From contig NZ_JACIIX010000011.1 of NCBI RefSeq assembly GCF_014205675.1, positions 1 to 64,000 of the forward strand: a stretch of 64,000 bases of DNA, read 5' to 3'. Below, in pieces: positions 1 through 9,039 of this stretch; the first letter of the stretch is position 1; every line of letters begins with the position of its first letter. The translations under genes were made by a program, and so were the position numbers. The DNA is from Novispirillum itersonii (GTDB lineage: Bacteria; Pseudomonadota; Alphaproteobacteria; Rhodospirillales; Rhodospirillaceae). The notes below the pieces were generated by a model. That model was not told the DNA's origin. It did no database searches and worked only from the letters and a program-made list of their open reading frames with translations.

Positions 1-95
1 CTTAGGCTATATGAGCCCCATCCAGTTCGAGAGCACCGCTCTTAAGCTGGCCGCATAAAGCCCGGTTCCCTCTCCACTTTTTCCGGGCAAGTCCA
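1..95 (+). mobile_element. Right end of an IS3-family insertion sequence (cut by window edge)
   Basis: Positions 2-58 encode the typical C-terminus of an IS3-family OrfB transposase. Just downstream, the stretch ending at 95 reads on the opposite strand as TGGACTTGCCCGG followed by an A-run and GTGGAG, which resembles the terminal inverted repeat of IS3-type elements and has the expected terminal TG/CA. To the right of 95 the O-antigen-ligase reading frame begins abruptly in mid-gene, so 95/96 is the probable insertion boundary. The left end and any target duplication lie outside the window. Confidence 0.72.
2..58 (+). CDS. IS3-family transposase OrfB, C-terminal 18 residues (partial)
   Basis: The open frame from the window edge reads LGYMSPIQFESTALKLAA and then TAA at 56-58. 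The LGYxSPxxFE signature near the end is characteristic of the DDE integrase (OrfB) of IS3-family elements, where it closes the rve domain. The catalytic part lies outside the window, so activity cannot be judged. The frame is too short for standard gene calling. The call rests on this short motif together with the inverted-repeat-like sequence downstream. Confidence 0.68.
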   Translation, partial: LGYMSPIQFESTALKLAA

Positions 96-490
96 CATAG
101 GTCATCAGGCGGATCAGGGCATTAACGGTTTTTTCCGGATCTGCGGAAATCACACCGGAGCCTGCGATCCCAAGCGCCCCGGCGGCCTCGCGCCAGATCG
201 GATGCGCCCACTCATCCGGCACAACCGGCAGGCACTGGACGCCCCCCCAGACCACGGCCACAGCAAACAGCAGGGCTGGCACTCTCAGGCGCCGCAACGG
301 CATGCCGGGGTTAATCCGCCCCCGGAGAGCCGCGACCGCCCAGAGGACAGCAATCCCCCCCACGGCCACGGCCAGCAAAGACCATGACTACGGCCGGTTG
401 GAGGCCAGCGGCAGCGGCGCCAGAACAACAAGAGCCGTCAAGGCCATAAACAGGCGGTCGTTCCCCGAGAAACGGTTACTGCCGGACATT
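96..490 (-). pseudogene. O-antigen ligase-like membrane protein, 5' fragment, disrupted by an amber codon and an IS
   Basis: The ATG at 488-490 follows a strong ribosome site (GGGAGGGG) and overlaps the end of the wecB fragment, so this was once an operon. The frame encodes three hydrophobic segments (LFMALTALVVLAP, then SWSLLAVAVGGIAVLWAV, then VPALLFAVAVVW) and an ADPEKTVNALIRLMTY stretch like the N-terminus of WaaL/Wzy-type O-antigen ligases, which join O-polysaccharide to lipid A-core in the inner membrane. Codon 34 is TAG (388-390) where the family usually has Trp (NRP-W-SWS), a possible single-base TGG to TAG change. The frame leaves family-like sequence at about 95, where the IS begins. 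A TTG at 376-378 could restart translation, but the product would still be cut by the IS. Ligase identity is by pattern recognition. Confidence 0.62.
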
Positions 491-1225
491 GTCCCCTCCC
501 GGAAGACCTGACGTTTCCTGCTCCATCAGATGGCGGACTATCATCTCAGCCGCCCCACCGGTCCCGAAGGCCAGCGTCCCCCGTGTGGAGGGTCCCCCGG
601 CCCGCAGACCGGGCAGAATCTCCCGCACCGCTGCGAGAATGGTTCCGGCGTCGGTCCCGACCAGCTGCCCGGTCCCCGCGCCCAGGACCTCGGGCCGTTC
701 CGTGCTGTCCCGCATGATCAGAACCAGCTTCCCCAGAAATGCGGCTTCCTCCTGCACCCCTCCGGAGTCACTCAGGATCATCGAGGCATCCTCAAGAAGA
801 CCGATAAAATCAACATAGGTTTGGGGCGCGATCACCTGAAGGTTCGGATGCCTGCCCCGAAGACGCTGGACCAGCCCCGACAGAGCCGGATTGGGATGCG
901 CCGGGAAAACAACGCGGCACCCCTCTTCCACCGATAACCGGACCAGAGCCTCTTCAACCTGTGCAAGACGGTCTGCACGCAGGTTTTCACGGCGATGCAG
1001 GGTCACAAGCACCATCGGCGCGTCGTTCACAACCTCAGGGCCGGGGTCCGGCCGTGCGGAAGCCGCCCGTTTTTGCTCCAGCATGCGGCGGGCCAGCAAC
1101 AGCGCATCAATCACCGTATTGCCCGTCACCACGATCCGGTCTTCCGGAACCCCTTCCCGCAGCAGGTTCTCCCGCGCCCCCGGTGTTGGGGCAAAATGCA
1201 GGTCAGCACAAGCACTCTTTCTTTG
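476..1225 (-). pseudogene. wecB: UDP-N-acetylglucosamine 2-epimerase, 5'-truncated remnant
   Basis: The frame carries the C-terminal half of a WecB-type epimerase, which interconverts UDP-GlcNAc and UDP-ManNAc for surface polysaccharides. Family-like sequence starts near ADLHFAPTPGARENLL (about 1213), runs through VTGNTVIDAL, the His-containing TLHRREN motif and the nucleotide-binding SDSGGVQEEA motif, and ends at the stop at 476. The N-terminal half, with the catalytic acids known from the family (Asp95, Glu117, Glu131 in E. coli), is absent because the frame runs straight into the 3' end of prmA (stop at 1260). A GTG at 1130-1132 gives a 218-residue frame, but it lies inside the conserved VVTGNT motif and is not a credible start. 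No stop interrupts the remnant, so the deletion may be recent. Confidence 0.7.
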
Positions 1226-1259
1226 CCCATCGGGAATCCAGAGACAGAAGACGTACCCG

Positions 1260-2168
1260 TTATTCCAGAACCAGAGTCACCCACGGCTTCAGCCGAATCC
1301 GGCGCTTCAGCCGCAGCCCCTGCATCTGATAAGCGGCACGGACCATGGTTTCCTGACGCTCCAGCAGACCCGCCAGAATCACCCGCCCGCCCGGAGCAAG
1401 CGCCGCAGCAAGGTCACGCGCCATCGAACACAGCGGCCGAGCCAGAATATTGGCGCAGATCACGTCGTAAGGACCATTTTCCTTCACAGCGCGGGTCTTA
1501 AAGCCATCCCCCGGGAAAATGGTCATGTGATGAGCGACACCATTCCGCTGAGCATTGAAGCGGGTCACGCGGACGCTTTCTTCATCAATGTCAGTCGCCA
1601 CCACCGGAATCTTCCAGCGCTTGGCCATCGCCAGCCCAAGGATCCCCGATCCGCAGCCCATATCAAGGGCATTGCCAAGGCCGGTGGTGATCGGCGCACC
1701 TTCCTTGCCAATCTGGTCCAGCGCCAACAGGCAACCATAGGTGCTCTGATGTTCCCCGGATCCAAATGCCGTCGCCGCATCCACCAGCAGAGGAATGCTG
1801 CCAACCGGAGGGCGGTCCGTCCAATGGGAACCATGCACGAAGAACCGCCCGGCGCGGATCGGCGGGAAGCTTTGCAGGTTTTCCGCCAGCCAATTCCGCG
1901 GCGCTTCATGCTCAACGGTCAGCTCAGGCTCCGGGATCCCCGCAACCTGCGCCGCCAGTGACAGGGCTGCCGTCACTTCTGCCTGATCAAACGGACCATC
2001 CGAATAGGCATCGACCATCCACATGCCATCCTGCGGCCCGCCATCTTCGATCAGAAAGCACAGGAAGGCACCAAAATGCGGCTCCAGAGCCGTTTCATAG
2101 GCTTCCACCGCTTCTTTCGGGATCACGAAGCGCAGACGGTACACGTCCTGAGCCTTCTTATGCGCCAT
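1260..2168 (-). CDS. prmA: Ribosomal protein L11 methyltransferase
   Basis: This 302-residue protein is a class I SAM-dependent methyltransferase that in known bacteria trimethylates lysines and the N-terminus of ribosomal protein L11 in the cytosol. The N-terminal half fits the L11-recognition domain. The AFGSGEHQST motif (residues 134-143) matches the PrmA signature AFGTGxHxTT, and the SAM loop is LDMGCGSGILGLA (about 168-180). A substrate-side NILARPL motif follows. Length is normal. It is transcribed in the same direction as the upstream Dabb gene and uvrD, but a hairpin at 2641-2672 suggests separate transcription. Its 3' end directly abuts the wecB remnant. Confidence 0.95.
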   Translation of the reverse strand: MAHKKAQDVYRLRFVIPKEAVEAYETALEPHFGAFLCFLIEDGGPQDGMWMVDAYSDGPFDQAEVTAALSLAAQVAGIPEPELTVEHEAPRNWLAENLQSFPPIRAGRFFVHGSHWTDRPPVGSIPLLVDAATAFGSGEHQSTYGCLLALDQIGKEGAPITTGLGNALDMGCGSGILGLAMAKRWKIPVVATDIDEESVRVTRFNAQRNGVAHHMTIFPGDGFKTRAVKENGPYDVICANILARPLCSMARDLAAALAPGGRVILAGLLERQETMVRAAYQMQGLRLKRRIRLKPWVTLVLE

Positions 2169-2424
2169 TGCAGCTGTTCCTTCCTGACCGAATCAGACCG
2201 TTCTTCCGCGGTTTTTACCAGCCTCAGCCCCGCCTGTCTTGTGGTTTTCAGCGCCCGTTTCTATGCGCACAGGCTCACCCCAACCCGAACGGGTAGTATG
2301 GCAGCAGCCATGCACCAAATGCGCAGGGACCGTGCAAAAATGGCGCTCCAGATCCTGACGCAAGCGAGTAAGGTATAAGAGAAAGGTCAGCAATGCTGAC
2401 TCTCATGTTTCAAGGAGACCTGAC

Positions 2425-2547
2425 ATGTCCACCCTGTCGCCCGAAACCAACACCGTCTCCGCATATCAGGCTGCCACCGCGGCCCGGGGTGCCATGGCTG
2501 GCAGCTTCTTCTCCACGCTGTCGCGTTGGCTGCGCGGCAAGCGCTGA
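2425..2547 (+). CDS. Candidate 40-residue basic small protein
   Basis: An ATG at 2425 follows a good ribosome site (AAGGAGA at 2412-2418, seven bases away) and opens a 40-codon frame ending in TGA at 2545. The product starts MSTLSPETNTVSAYQAAT and ends FFSTLSRWLRGKR, so it has a polar N-terminus and a basic amphipathic tail. A strong intrinsic terminator follows at 2641-2676, which fits a short monocistronic message. I do not recognise the family; basic small proteins such as DUF1127 are only loosely similar. Support is the ribosome site, clean stop and terminator; conservation is untested. Confidence 0.45.
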   Translation: MSTLSPETNTVSAYQAATAARGAMAGSFFSTLSRWLRGKR

Positions 2548-2640
2548 CACCGTCGCCTTCAAGGCGGTCCGGCCTCAGGTCGAAGAGGGTCTTCCCGTTA
2601 ACGATCAGGCCACAGCACGCAGTGCCTGCGCCAAAAACAA

Positions 2641-2676
2641 ACCCCCGCTGGCGTGACACGCCCAGCGGGGGTTTTT
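2641..2676. terminator. Intrinsic terminator, probably bidirectional
   Basis: Arms ACCCCCGCTGG (2641-2651) and CCAGCGGGGGT (2662-2672) pair perfectly over 11 bp and are followed by a T-run on the plus strand. A-rich sequence precedes the left arm, so it can also work on the minus strand for the Dabb gene ending at 2699. Confidence 0.85.
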
Positions 2677-2698
2677 CTCCAACGACACTTCCAGCAGC

Positions 2699-3022
2699 TC
2701 AGGCAGCGGTTTCCCGCGCCAGACTGCTGTGGGCAAAGGCGCTTTCGAAGTCGACGGCCATCCGGATTTCGCGCAGCGGCCGGACCCGGCGGATCGACTC
2801 TTCATACAACGGGTGGGCCTTATAGGCCTCAAGCGCTTCGTAGCTGTCGAACTCCCCGTAGACGATCACGTCGATTTCCTTCGACAGACCATCGCGCTTG
2901 GAATTGTAAGCGACTTCAAAATGATGAGATCCGGGAATGTCGCGGAGAATCGACAGACCATCGCGGATCACTTCCACATCAGCCTGATTTTTGGCGCTGA
3001 ACAGCACAATGTGACGGATCAC
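2699..3022 (-). CDS. Dabb (stress-responsive alpha/beta-barrel) domain protein
   Basis: The 107-residue protein begins MIRHIVLFSAKNQADVEV and contains GSHHFEVAYNSKRDGL and YEALEAYKAHPLYEES, the usual landmarks of the dimeric Dabb ferredoxin-like fold (Pfam PF07876 as I recall it). Members are small cytosolic proteins; some are stress-linked and a few are enzymes, but most bacterial ones have no assigned reaction. No signal peptide or membrane segment is visible. It lies 128 bp downstream of uvrD in the same direction. The fold call is firm, the biochemical role unknown. Confidence 0.82.
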   Translation of the reverse strand: MIRHIVLFSAKNQADVEVIRDGLSILRDIPGSHHFEVAYNSKRDGLSKEIDVIVYGEFDSYEALEAYKAHPLYEESIRRVRPLREIRMAVDFESAFAHSSLARETAA

Positions 3023-3150
3023 AGCTTCACCTCTTCACCGGCAGAGCAGGCCTCTGACCGCTCCGCAATCGTTGTGGGGCATCCCGCCCCGGTTGCCCTG
3101 CACATGCACCCTTTCCCCTGCGCCGTCAAGGGAAAGGCCAGCCTCAGGCT

Positions 3151-5433
3151 TCAGGGCTCCGCGCTGACGAAACTGTCGATCACCTTCTTGCGCCCGGCCT
3201 TGTCAAAATCGACCTCCAGCTTGTTGCCATCCACGGCACAGACCCGGCCATGACCGAACTTCTGATGAAACACCCGGTCCCCGACGGAAAATCCACCAGC
3301 ACTGTCCCGGGCCGCCACCTGCCACGTCAGCCCTTCCTTCTCCCGGAAAGCCTGCTTGCGCTGCCCCCAGCCACTGTCAGCCCCGGCCCCATCCCAGCTG
3401 GACCACGGCTCCCGCTGTCCACGCCCGCCACCCATCAGGCCGACATCAGAGTCCTCTTCCTTAAACTCCTCCGGAACCTCGCCGATAAACCGGGACGGCA
3501 CGCACATCACCCAGTCGCGGAAAATCCGGCGCTGCGAGGCATGGGTGATGAACACCCGCTTCCGGGCCCGGGTCAGGCCGACATAGGCCAGCCGCCGCTC
3601 TTCCTCCAGCGCCGAGACGCCGCCCTCATCCAGCGCCCGACGGTTGGGGAAGACCTCTTCTTCCCACCCCGGCAGGAAGACGGTGTCAAACTCCAGTCCC
3701 TTTGCGGCGTGCAGGGTCATCAGGGTGACTGCATCGCCGCTTTCGGCCTTGCTGTCGTTCTCCATCACCAGCGAGACGTGTTCCAGAAAGTCCATCAGGC
3801 TGTCGTAGTCTTCCAGCCCACGGATAAATTCCTGAAGGTTTTCTACCCGGCCCGGAGCCTCCGGGCTCTTGTCCTTCTTCCACATCTCCAGATAACCGGA
3901 ACCATCCAGCACCGTCGCCGCCAGTTCCGACGGATCCATCTGCTCCCGCAGAGCGGCCCATTCATCAATCGCCTCGACAAACCCGCGCAGGGCGGCACGA
4001 GGCTTCGGCTTCAGCTCATCAGTCTCCAGCACCGAGCGCGCCGCCTGCAACAGCGGACAGCCCAAAGCCCGGGATGACAGATGGATGGTCTGCAAGGCGG
4101 CATCACCCAACCCGCGCTTCGGCAGATTGATAATCCGCTCAAAGGCCAGATCATCGGCAGGCTGCTCAATCAGGCGCAGATAGGCCATCGCATCGCGGAT
4201 TTCCTGCCGTTCATAGAAGCGCAGACCGCCGACCATGCGATAGGGCGTCCCGGTGGTGATCAGGCGTTCTTCAAACTCACGGGTCTGGAACCCGGCCCGC
4301 ACCAGAACCGCCATCGATGCCAGCCGCTCGCCCCGGCGGTGCAGGCTTTCCATCTGCTCCACCACATGGCGGGCCTCCGCCGGGCCATCCCAGACCCCAT
4401 AGACGCGGATCGGATCGCCATCTTCGGTGGCCCCGGCGGCCCGCAGGTCCTTGCCGAGCCGACCGGTGTTATTGCGGATCAGCGCCGACGCCGCCCCGAG
4501 AATCGTCGGGGTTGAACGGTAATTCCGCTCCAGCCGCACCACCTGCGCACCGGGAAAATCATGTTCGAAGCGCAGAATGTTGCCGACCTCGGCCCCCCGC
4601 CACGAATAGATCGACTGATCGTCGTCCCCGACACAGCAGATATTACGGTGCCCGCGCGCCAGCAGACGCAGCCACAGATACTGGGCGGTATTGGTATCCT
4701 GATACTCATCCACCAGAATGTAGCGGAACTGATCCTGATAGGCGGCCAGAACCTCAACATGATCGCGCAGGATCACCAGCACATGCAGCAGCAGATCGCC
4801 GAAGTCACAGGCATTCAGTGCCAGCAGCCGGGCCTGATAGGCGCGGTACAGCTCCAACAGGCGCCCCCCGGCGATCTCCCCGCCGGTTTCCTGCCCCGGA
4901 ACCTGATCGGGCGTCCATCCCCGGTCCTTCCAGCGCTGGATCACCCCCATGACCATCACCACCGGCCACTTCTTCACGTCCACCCCGGCCTCTTCCATCA
5001 GGGCTTTGAGGACGCGGTTCTGGTCATCGCTGTCCAGAATGCTGAAACCGGACTGAAGGCCGACCTTGTCGGCATGCTTGCGCAGCATCCGCAGGGCCAG
5101 CGCATGGAAGGTGCCCAGCCAGACCGCATCGGCGGCCGGGCCGATCAGGCCGGAGACCCGTTCCCGCATTTCCCGGGCTGCCCGGTTGGTGAAGGTCACC
5201 GCCAGCACCCGCCACGGCTGGGCCAGCCGCGAGGCAATGATATGGGTCAGCCGGGTGGTCAGCACCCGGGTCTTGCCGGTGCCGGCCCCGGACAGAACCA
5301 GCAGCGGCCCTTCGGTGATTGTCACCGCCTGCCGCTGCTCCGGATTCAGGCCGGTCAGCCAAGGAGGATCCATTCCCACCGGCGGCGGAGGGGGGGTGTA
5401 GTCTTCGGTCAGGTCAAAGGCGTCGTCCATCAT
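3151..5433 (-). CDS. uvrD: UvrD/PcrA-type superfamily 1 DNA helicase
   Basis: This 760-residue protein is an SF1A 3'-to-5' helicase of the kind that acts in nucleotide-excision and mismatch repair and strips proteins from DNA. The Walker A motif is GAGTGKT (about residues 49-55), motif II is VDEYQDTN, motif III contains GDDDQSIYSWRGA, motif IV region LERNYRS, and motif V TLHAAKGLEFD. The C-terminus (GDRVFHQKFGHGRV) matches the Tudor-like tail that contacts RNA polymerase in PcrA/UvrD. A TTG at 5460 would extend the frame by nine residues, but the ATG pair at 5428-5433 is the more credible start. Length fits the family. Confidence 0.93.
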   Translation of the reverse strand: MMDDAFDLTEDYTPPPPPVGMDPPWLTGLNPEQRQAVTITEGPLLVLSGAGTGKTRVLTTRLTHIIASRLAQPWRVLAVTFTNRAAREMRERVSGLIGPAADAVWLGTFHALALRMLRKHADKVGLQSGFSILDSDDQNRVLKALMEEAGVDVKKWPVVMVMGVIQRWKDRGWTPDQVPGQETGGEIAGGRLLELYRAYQARLLALNACDFGDLLLHVLVILRDHVEVLAAYQDQFRYILVDEYQDTNTAQYLWLRLLARGHRNICCVGDDDQSIYSWRGAEVGNILRFEHDFPGAQVVRLERNYRSTPTILGAASALIRNNTGRLGKDLRAAGATEDGDPIRVYGVWDGPAEARHVVEQMESLHRRGERLASMAVLVRAGFQTREFEERLITTGTPYRMVGGLRFYERQEIRDAMAYLRLIEQPADDLAFERIINLPKRGLGDAALQTIHLSSRALGCPLLQAARSVLETDELKPKPRAALRGFVEAIDEWAALREQMDPSELAATVLDGSGYLEMWKKDKSPEAPGRVENLQEFIRGLEDYDSLMDFLEHVSLVMENDSKAESGDAVTLMTLHAAKGLEFDTVFLPGWEEEVFPNRRALDEGGVSALEEERRLAYVGLTRARKRVFITHASQRRIFRDWVMCVPSRFIGEVPEEFKEEDSDVGLMGGGRGQREPWSSWDGAGADSGWGQRKQAFREKEGLTWQVAARDSAGGFSVGDRVFHQKFGHGRVCAVDGNKLEVDFDKAGRKKVIDSFVSAEP

Positions 5434-5479
5434 GCCGGTACTATAGGGGCTTCCGGGCAATCACACAGCAAAAAATGCG

Positions 5480-5517
5480 GACAAAAGCAGAACGGGGCCA
5501 CCCTTCGGCAGCCCCGT
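5480..5517 (-). terminator. Intrinsic terminator of the chemoreceptor gene
   Basis: On the minus strand ACGGGGCTGCC, a GAAG loop and GGTGGCCCCGT pair over 11 bp (two G-U pairs; plus-strand arms 5492-5502 and 5507-5517), followed by TCTGCTTTTG. It lies 25 bp past the stop at 5542. Confidence 0.75.
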
Positions 5518-5541
5518 CCCCGTTGATGGTCTGCAAGACCG

Positions 5542-7836
5542 TCAGGTCGTTGTTTTCACAAAACGGTCCCACTCCCCGGACAGCCCCTGCGTGCGGCCAT
5601 CCAGCATCGATGCGGTTTCCGCCAGCGTTCCGGTGTGGGAACTGGTGCGGGTGATGCTGCTGCGCATACCGTCCAGCCGCTCCACCACGGTCCGCGTCCG
5701 CTCCGACGCCACCGTGATGTGTTCGGCCATTTCCCGGGTCGCCGCTGACTGCTGCTCCACCGATTCGGTGATGGTTGCGGCAATCTGCTCGATCGCCCCG
5801 ATGGTCCCCGACACCTCATCGTTCACCCGGACCGCATCCAGCGCCGCCTCCTGCACTGCGGAGATCTGGGCGGCAATGTCTTCCGTCGCCTTGGCCGTCT
5901 GCTGGGCCAGCCCTTTGACCTCCTCCGCCACCACCGCGAAGCCTTTCCCGGCATCCCCGGCGCGGGCCGCTTCAATGGTTGCGTTCAGGGCCAGCATCTG
6001 GGTCTGGGAGGCAATCTCGGTGATCATGCTGGTGATCTCGCCGATGCGGTGGGTCACCTGCGCCAGACCGGAGAGGGTTTCGCTGCTGCGCTGCGCTCCC
6101 TGCGCCGCCTCTGCCGCGATGGCGGCCGAACGCCCGACCTGCGCGCTGATCTCGCCGATGGAGGCCGCGAGTTCCTCCGCCGCTGCCGCCACCGACTGCA
6201 CGGTCGCCGACGTATCTTCCACCATCCCGGAGACAGACAGCGTCTCGGATGTCGCTTCCTCGGCAAAGGCATTCAGCGACACCACAGCATCGGAGACACT
6301 GCGGACATCACTCAACACCCCGTCAATCGTGGTGCGGAAGGTATTGGACAGACGCTCCTGCGCCGAGACCACCGTCCAGATCAGCATCGTACTGACATGG
6401 GCCCCGGACTGGTCGTGCAGGGCACTGAGGCGCTGATCAACCGTCTCGTCCCCGATCGCAATCCGGGCGCGGTGCGGCAGGGTGGCGGCCTGCGTCACCT
6501 GCCGCAGCAGATCAGCTCCGCCCCCCGGCAGATCGCTGACCCGACGCCCCGTCAGGGCCGCAGGATCGCAGGGCAGATGTTGCCGCATATCGTACAGCAC
6601 GGTCCCCATCGCCTTGTTGAAATAGGTCACGGTGCCATCCTGCGCCGAGCAGGTCAGGATATTGATCGGCATTTCCTCCAGCATATCCTGGAGCATAAAG
6701 GCGCGGACCGTCACCGTGTGCAGCGATTCCAGCGCCACGGACATCGACCCGATCTCGTCACTGCGGGCGAAACTCGGCATTCGGCCGCTGGTATCCCCCC
6801 GGGCCAGCAGCTCCACCGCATCGGCCAGTTTTGACAGCGGATCCACCAGACGGCGCTGAATGAAGACCTGAACCCCGACAAAAATCACCGCCACCGCCGC
6901 CAGCGACAGGGCAAGGCTGAGGATGGCAATCCGCCATGCCGCCTTGTCCCGGGCTTCCAGCTGGGCATTGGCGGTGTCAAGCACCAGCCGGTCGAAGCCA
7001 TAGGCGGCCGCGATCACCTTCGGGGCCAGTTCGGCAATTTCGGCCACATCCTTTTTCAGGATCCGCGCCGCCCCGATCGGCAAACCAAGGGCCGCCGCCA
7101 TCGCCGGTTCCTGCGGCTCCGCCTTGGCTTTCAGGGTCGAAGCCAGAAAGTTAGACTGCTGCACGAAGGTTTTTGCCGGTTCCTCAAGCACCGGCATCAG
7201 GGCCGGGGCCGTCGCCGCCACCACTGACATCGCCTGATCCACCGACTGAAGGGCATTCACAATCACCCCTTCGGCCTTCAGGATCTCCATATTCCCTTCC
7301 GATGTGATCATCTTCCGGGGGGCCGCCTTCAGGTACAGGTCGGTGCTTTGCCCCAGCAGTCTGGACACCAACGGTGTCCGGTCCAGCGTCACCGCCATCA
7401 GGGCGGAGATTTCAGGGTTGGCATCGGCACTGATGCCGGACTGATTGGCGGCGGCACGGCGGGCTTCCGCCACCGCCCCCCGCAAGGAAAACAGGGTATC
7501 GGGATTGGCCGCCTTCTGCCACGCTTCCAGCGCGGCGGCGGCCTTGGCGACACTGTCGCTGACCCCCGGCAGATTGCCGGACTGTGCCACCGCCGCCGCC
7601 TGCTGGGCCACCAGCGGCTCGGCGGGTGGAGCCGCCGCCCCGGTGAGGTTGAGGGCCACCGCCTCATCAACCGAGGACAACCATTTTAGGATGGTCAGTC
7701 CGTAGAGTTCCCGTTCCGTATCCTTCACCAAGGTCATTTTTTCATTGAGCAGCAGCCCGAGAAAGATGACCGAAGGTATGAGGAACAGAACATTAACGAC
7801 GGAAAGCTGGCCCCTGAGCTTCATTCTTTTAAACAT
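5542..7836 (-). CDS. Methyl-accepting chemotaxis protein with large sensor, HAMP and PAS-like region
   Basis: A 764-residue chemoreceptor that would sit in the inner membrane and signal to CheA/CheW. A membrane segment lies at about 14-31, then about 270 residues of Ala-rich helical sensor predicted periplasmic, a second membrane segment (about 303-326), a HAMP domain (327-380), a short PAS-like segment with [18 protein letters not shown] (393-410), and the MA signalling domain from about 510. The signalling tip contains [20 protein letters not shown] and [16 protein letters not shown] longer frame back to 8010 adds 58 Cys/Arg-rich residues unlike a receptor start; the ATG at 7834-7836 preceded by GGGGAT gives the usual short cytoplasmic leader. 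The ligand is unknown. Confidence 0.92.
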   Translation of the reverse strand: MFKRMKLRGQLSVVNVLFLIPSVIFLGLLLNEKMTLVKDTERELYGLTILKWLSSVDEAVALNLTGAAAPPAEPLVAQQAAAVAQSGNLPGVSDSVAKAAAALEAWQKAANPDTLFSLRGAVAEARRAAANQSGISADANPEISALMAVTLDRTPLVSRLLGQSTDLYLKAAPRKMITSEGNMEILKAEGVIVNALQSVDQAMSVVAATAPALMPVLEEPAKTFVQQSNFLASTLKAKAEPQEPAMAAALGLPIGAARILKKDVAEIAELAPKVIAAAYGFDRLVLDTANAQLEARDKAAWRIAILSLALSLAAVAVIFVGVQVFIQRRLVDPLSKLADAVELLARGDTSGRMPSFARSDEIGSMSVALESLHTVTVRAFMLQDMLEEMPINILTCSAQDGTVTYFNKAMGTVLYDMRQHLPCDPAALTGRRVSDLPGGGADLLRQVTQAATLPHRARIAIGDETVDQRLSALHDQSGAHVSTMLIWTVVSAQERLSNTFRTTIDGVLSDVRSVSDAVVSLNAFAEEATSETLSVSGMVEDTSATVQSVAAAAEELAASIGEISAQVGRSAAIAAEAAQGAQRSSETLSGLAQVTHRIGEITSMITEIASQTQMLALNATIEAARAGDAGKGFAVVAEEVKGLAQQTAKATEDIAAQISAVQEAALDAVRVNDEVSGTIGAIEQIAATITESVEQQSAATREMAEHITVASERTRTVVERLDGMRSSITRTSSHTGTLAETASMLDGRTQGLSGEWDRFVKTTT

Positions 7837-8240
7837 GGGTATCCCCGGTTCAGTCCGGCTTCTGCGTGCCGGTAAACATTGACATCCCGGGAGCATCCTC
7901 CTTACGCCCGTTCTGTCTGCCATTCCTGCGATAGTGGCCGAAAGGGGCAGACAACAACAAGCCCGAGGGCAGTTAGGCGAAAAAACTATCAAATATGCTT
8001 TTTTCGGCACTATCTTCCAAAAAAATCCATGATCAATTCATAAAGTGACCCTGTTCCGCTGATAGCATGGCGGATTACCCTGTCACAGAATCCCGGAAAC
8101 ATCAGCAAATCCGCCGATTCGCAGTCTTCCATCCTGCGGAAGGCCTACGACAGGTTCAACACCCCCTTTTTCCGCGTGATGGAACGCAACACCATCGTAT
8201 AATCGGCTTGCGCGCTCACTTTTTCGACTGACAGCATACA
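7837..8240. other. Gene-poor interval upstream of the chemoreceptor
   Basis: About 400 bp between the chemoreceptor start and the mlaC terminator. The part near 7975-8045 is AT-rich (AAAAAACTATCAAATATGC and similar) and probably holds the minus-strand chemoreceptor promoter, but I could not assign -35/-10 boxes. A minus-strand frame at 8145-8396 spans a terminator and looks non-coding. I see no RNA gene. Confidence 0.5.
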
Positions 8241-8272
8241 AAAACCGCCCGGTTTGCACCGGGCGGTTTTTT
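8241..8272. terminator. Intrinsic terminator downstream of mlaC
   Basis: AAAACCGCCCGG (8241-8252), loop TTTGCA, CCGGGCGGTTTT (8259-8270): a perfect 12-bp stem with T-runs readable on either strand. It lies about 125 bp past the mlaC stop. Confidence 0.85.
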
Positions 8273-8397
8273 CAACGGGTCTGTTCAAAGACCAGACACG
8301 AGATCGGCACAGTGTCCACAGTCCGGACAGTTCTGACCTTTTTATAACCAGCTCCTCCGCAATCAGAGGAAGGCCAAAACCACCCCCGGACCGCACA

Positions 8398-9039
8398 TCA
8401 GGACGGCTGCTGTGCCTTCATCTGATCAACCTGCAAACGGATCAGATCATTGAGGCGGCCAACCGTCACCGACGGATCAGACAGCGCTGCGGAATATTCA
8501 GAACGGTATGTGATGGCCATCGAAACCCCTTCGACAATCAGGTCAACCACCCGCCAGCCATCCTCGCGCATCCGCAGGCGCCAACGCACCGACAGCGGCT
8601 TCTGGCCTTCCGTCTGCTCCACCATCGTATCGACGTAAGCCCCGGCGTCGCCGTCAGCCTGCACCCCGGTCACAGCCAGCTTCTGGCCGTTGTAGTCCTT
8701 GAAGCGGCGCGCCCAGGTGTAGACGTTCAGTTCCCGGAACTGCTCGACAAAGCGCGCCTGCTGCGCCGCATCGGCATCCTTCCACGACCGCCCCAGCACA
8801 AAGCGGGCAATCGACGGCATATCAAAATACCGGTCGAACAGGCCACGGAACCGTTCAATCTTCTCCGCCTGCGGCACATTGGCACCGACAACCTCGCGCA
8901 CCCCCTGCTCGGCCACTTCCGCGACCATCGCCCGGGCCTTCTCGAGATCAGCCGCAGCGGCTGCCGGAGCCTGCATTGAGGCCATCACCGAAACCAACAC
9001 CATAAGCACCGGAGCAATCCAGCGAATCCAACGCATCAT
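8398..9039 (-). CDS. mlaC: MlaC-type phospholipid-binding periplasmic protein
   Basis: This 213-residue protein has an N-terminal signal peptide (hydrophobic to about residue 28, with an Ala-rich cleavage region) and the MlaC/Ttg2D fold sequence: RFRGLFDRYFDMPSIARFVLGRSWKDA, FRELNVYTWARRF and WRVVDLIVEGVSMAITYRSEY. MlaC shuttles phospholipids across the periplasm between the outer-membrane lipoprotein MlaA and the inner-membrane MlaFEDB complex, keeping the outer leaflet free of phospholipid. Its partner mlaA lies upstream in the same direction, 239 bp away. The MlaFEDB genes are not in the window. Confidence 0.92.
   Translation of the reverse strand: MMRWIRWIAPVLMVLVSVMASMQAPAAAAADLEKARAMVAEVAEQGVREVVGANVPQAEKIERFRGLFDRYFDMPSIARFVLGRSWKDADAAQQARFVEQFRELNVYTWARRFKDYNGQKLAVTGVQADGDAGAYVDTMVEQTEGQKPLSVRWRLRMREDGWRVVDLIVEGVSMAITYRSEYSAALSDPSVTVGRLNDLIRLQVDQMKAQQPS

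Noticed and set aside
388-390. Amber codon as programmed pyrrolysine or readthrough site
   Set aside because: The gene is also interrupted by an IS, there is no sign of other amber recoding in the window, and a single Trp-to-stop change explains it.
476-1132. A 218-residue intact short WecB starting at GTG 1132
   Set aside because: The GTG codes for Val inside the conserved VVTGNT motif, and family sequence continues upstream of it, so this is a truncated gene and not a natural start.
8145-8396. Minus-strand 83-codon frame between mlaC and the chemoreceptor
   Set aside because: It runs through the intrinsic terminator at 8241-8270 and has no ribosome site; the encoded sequence looks like random translation.
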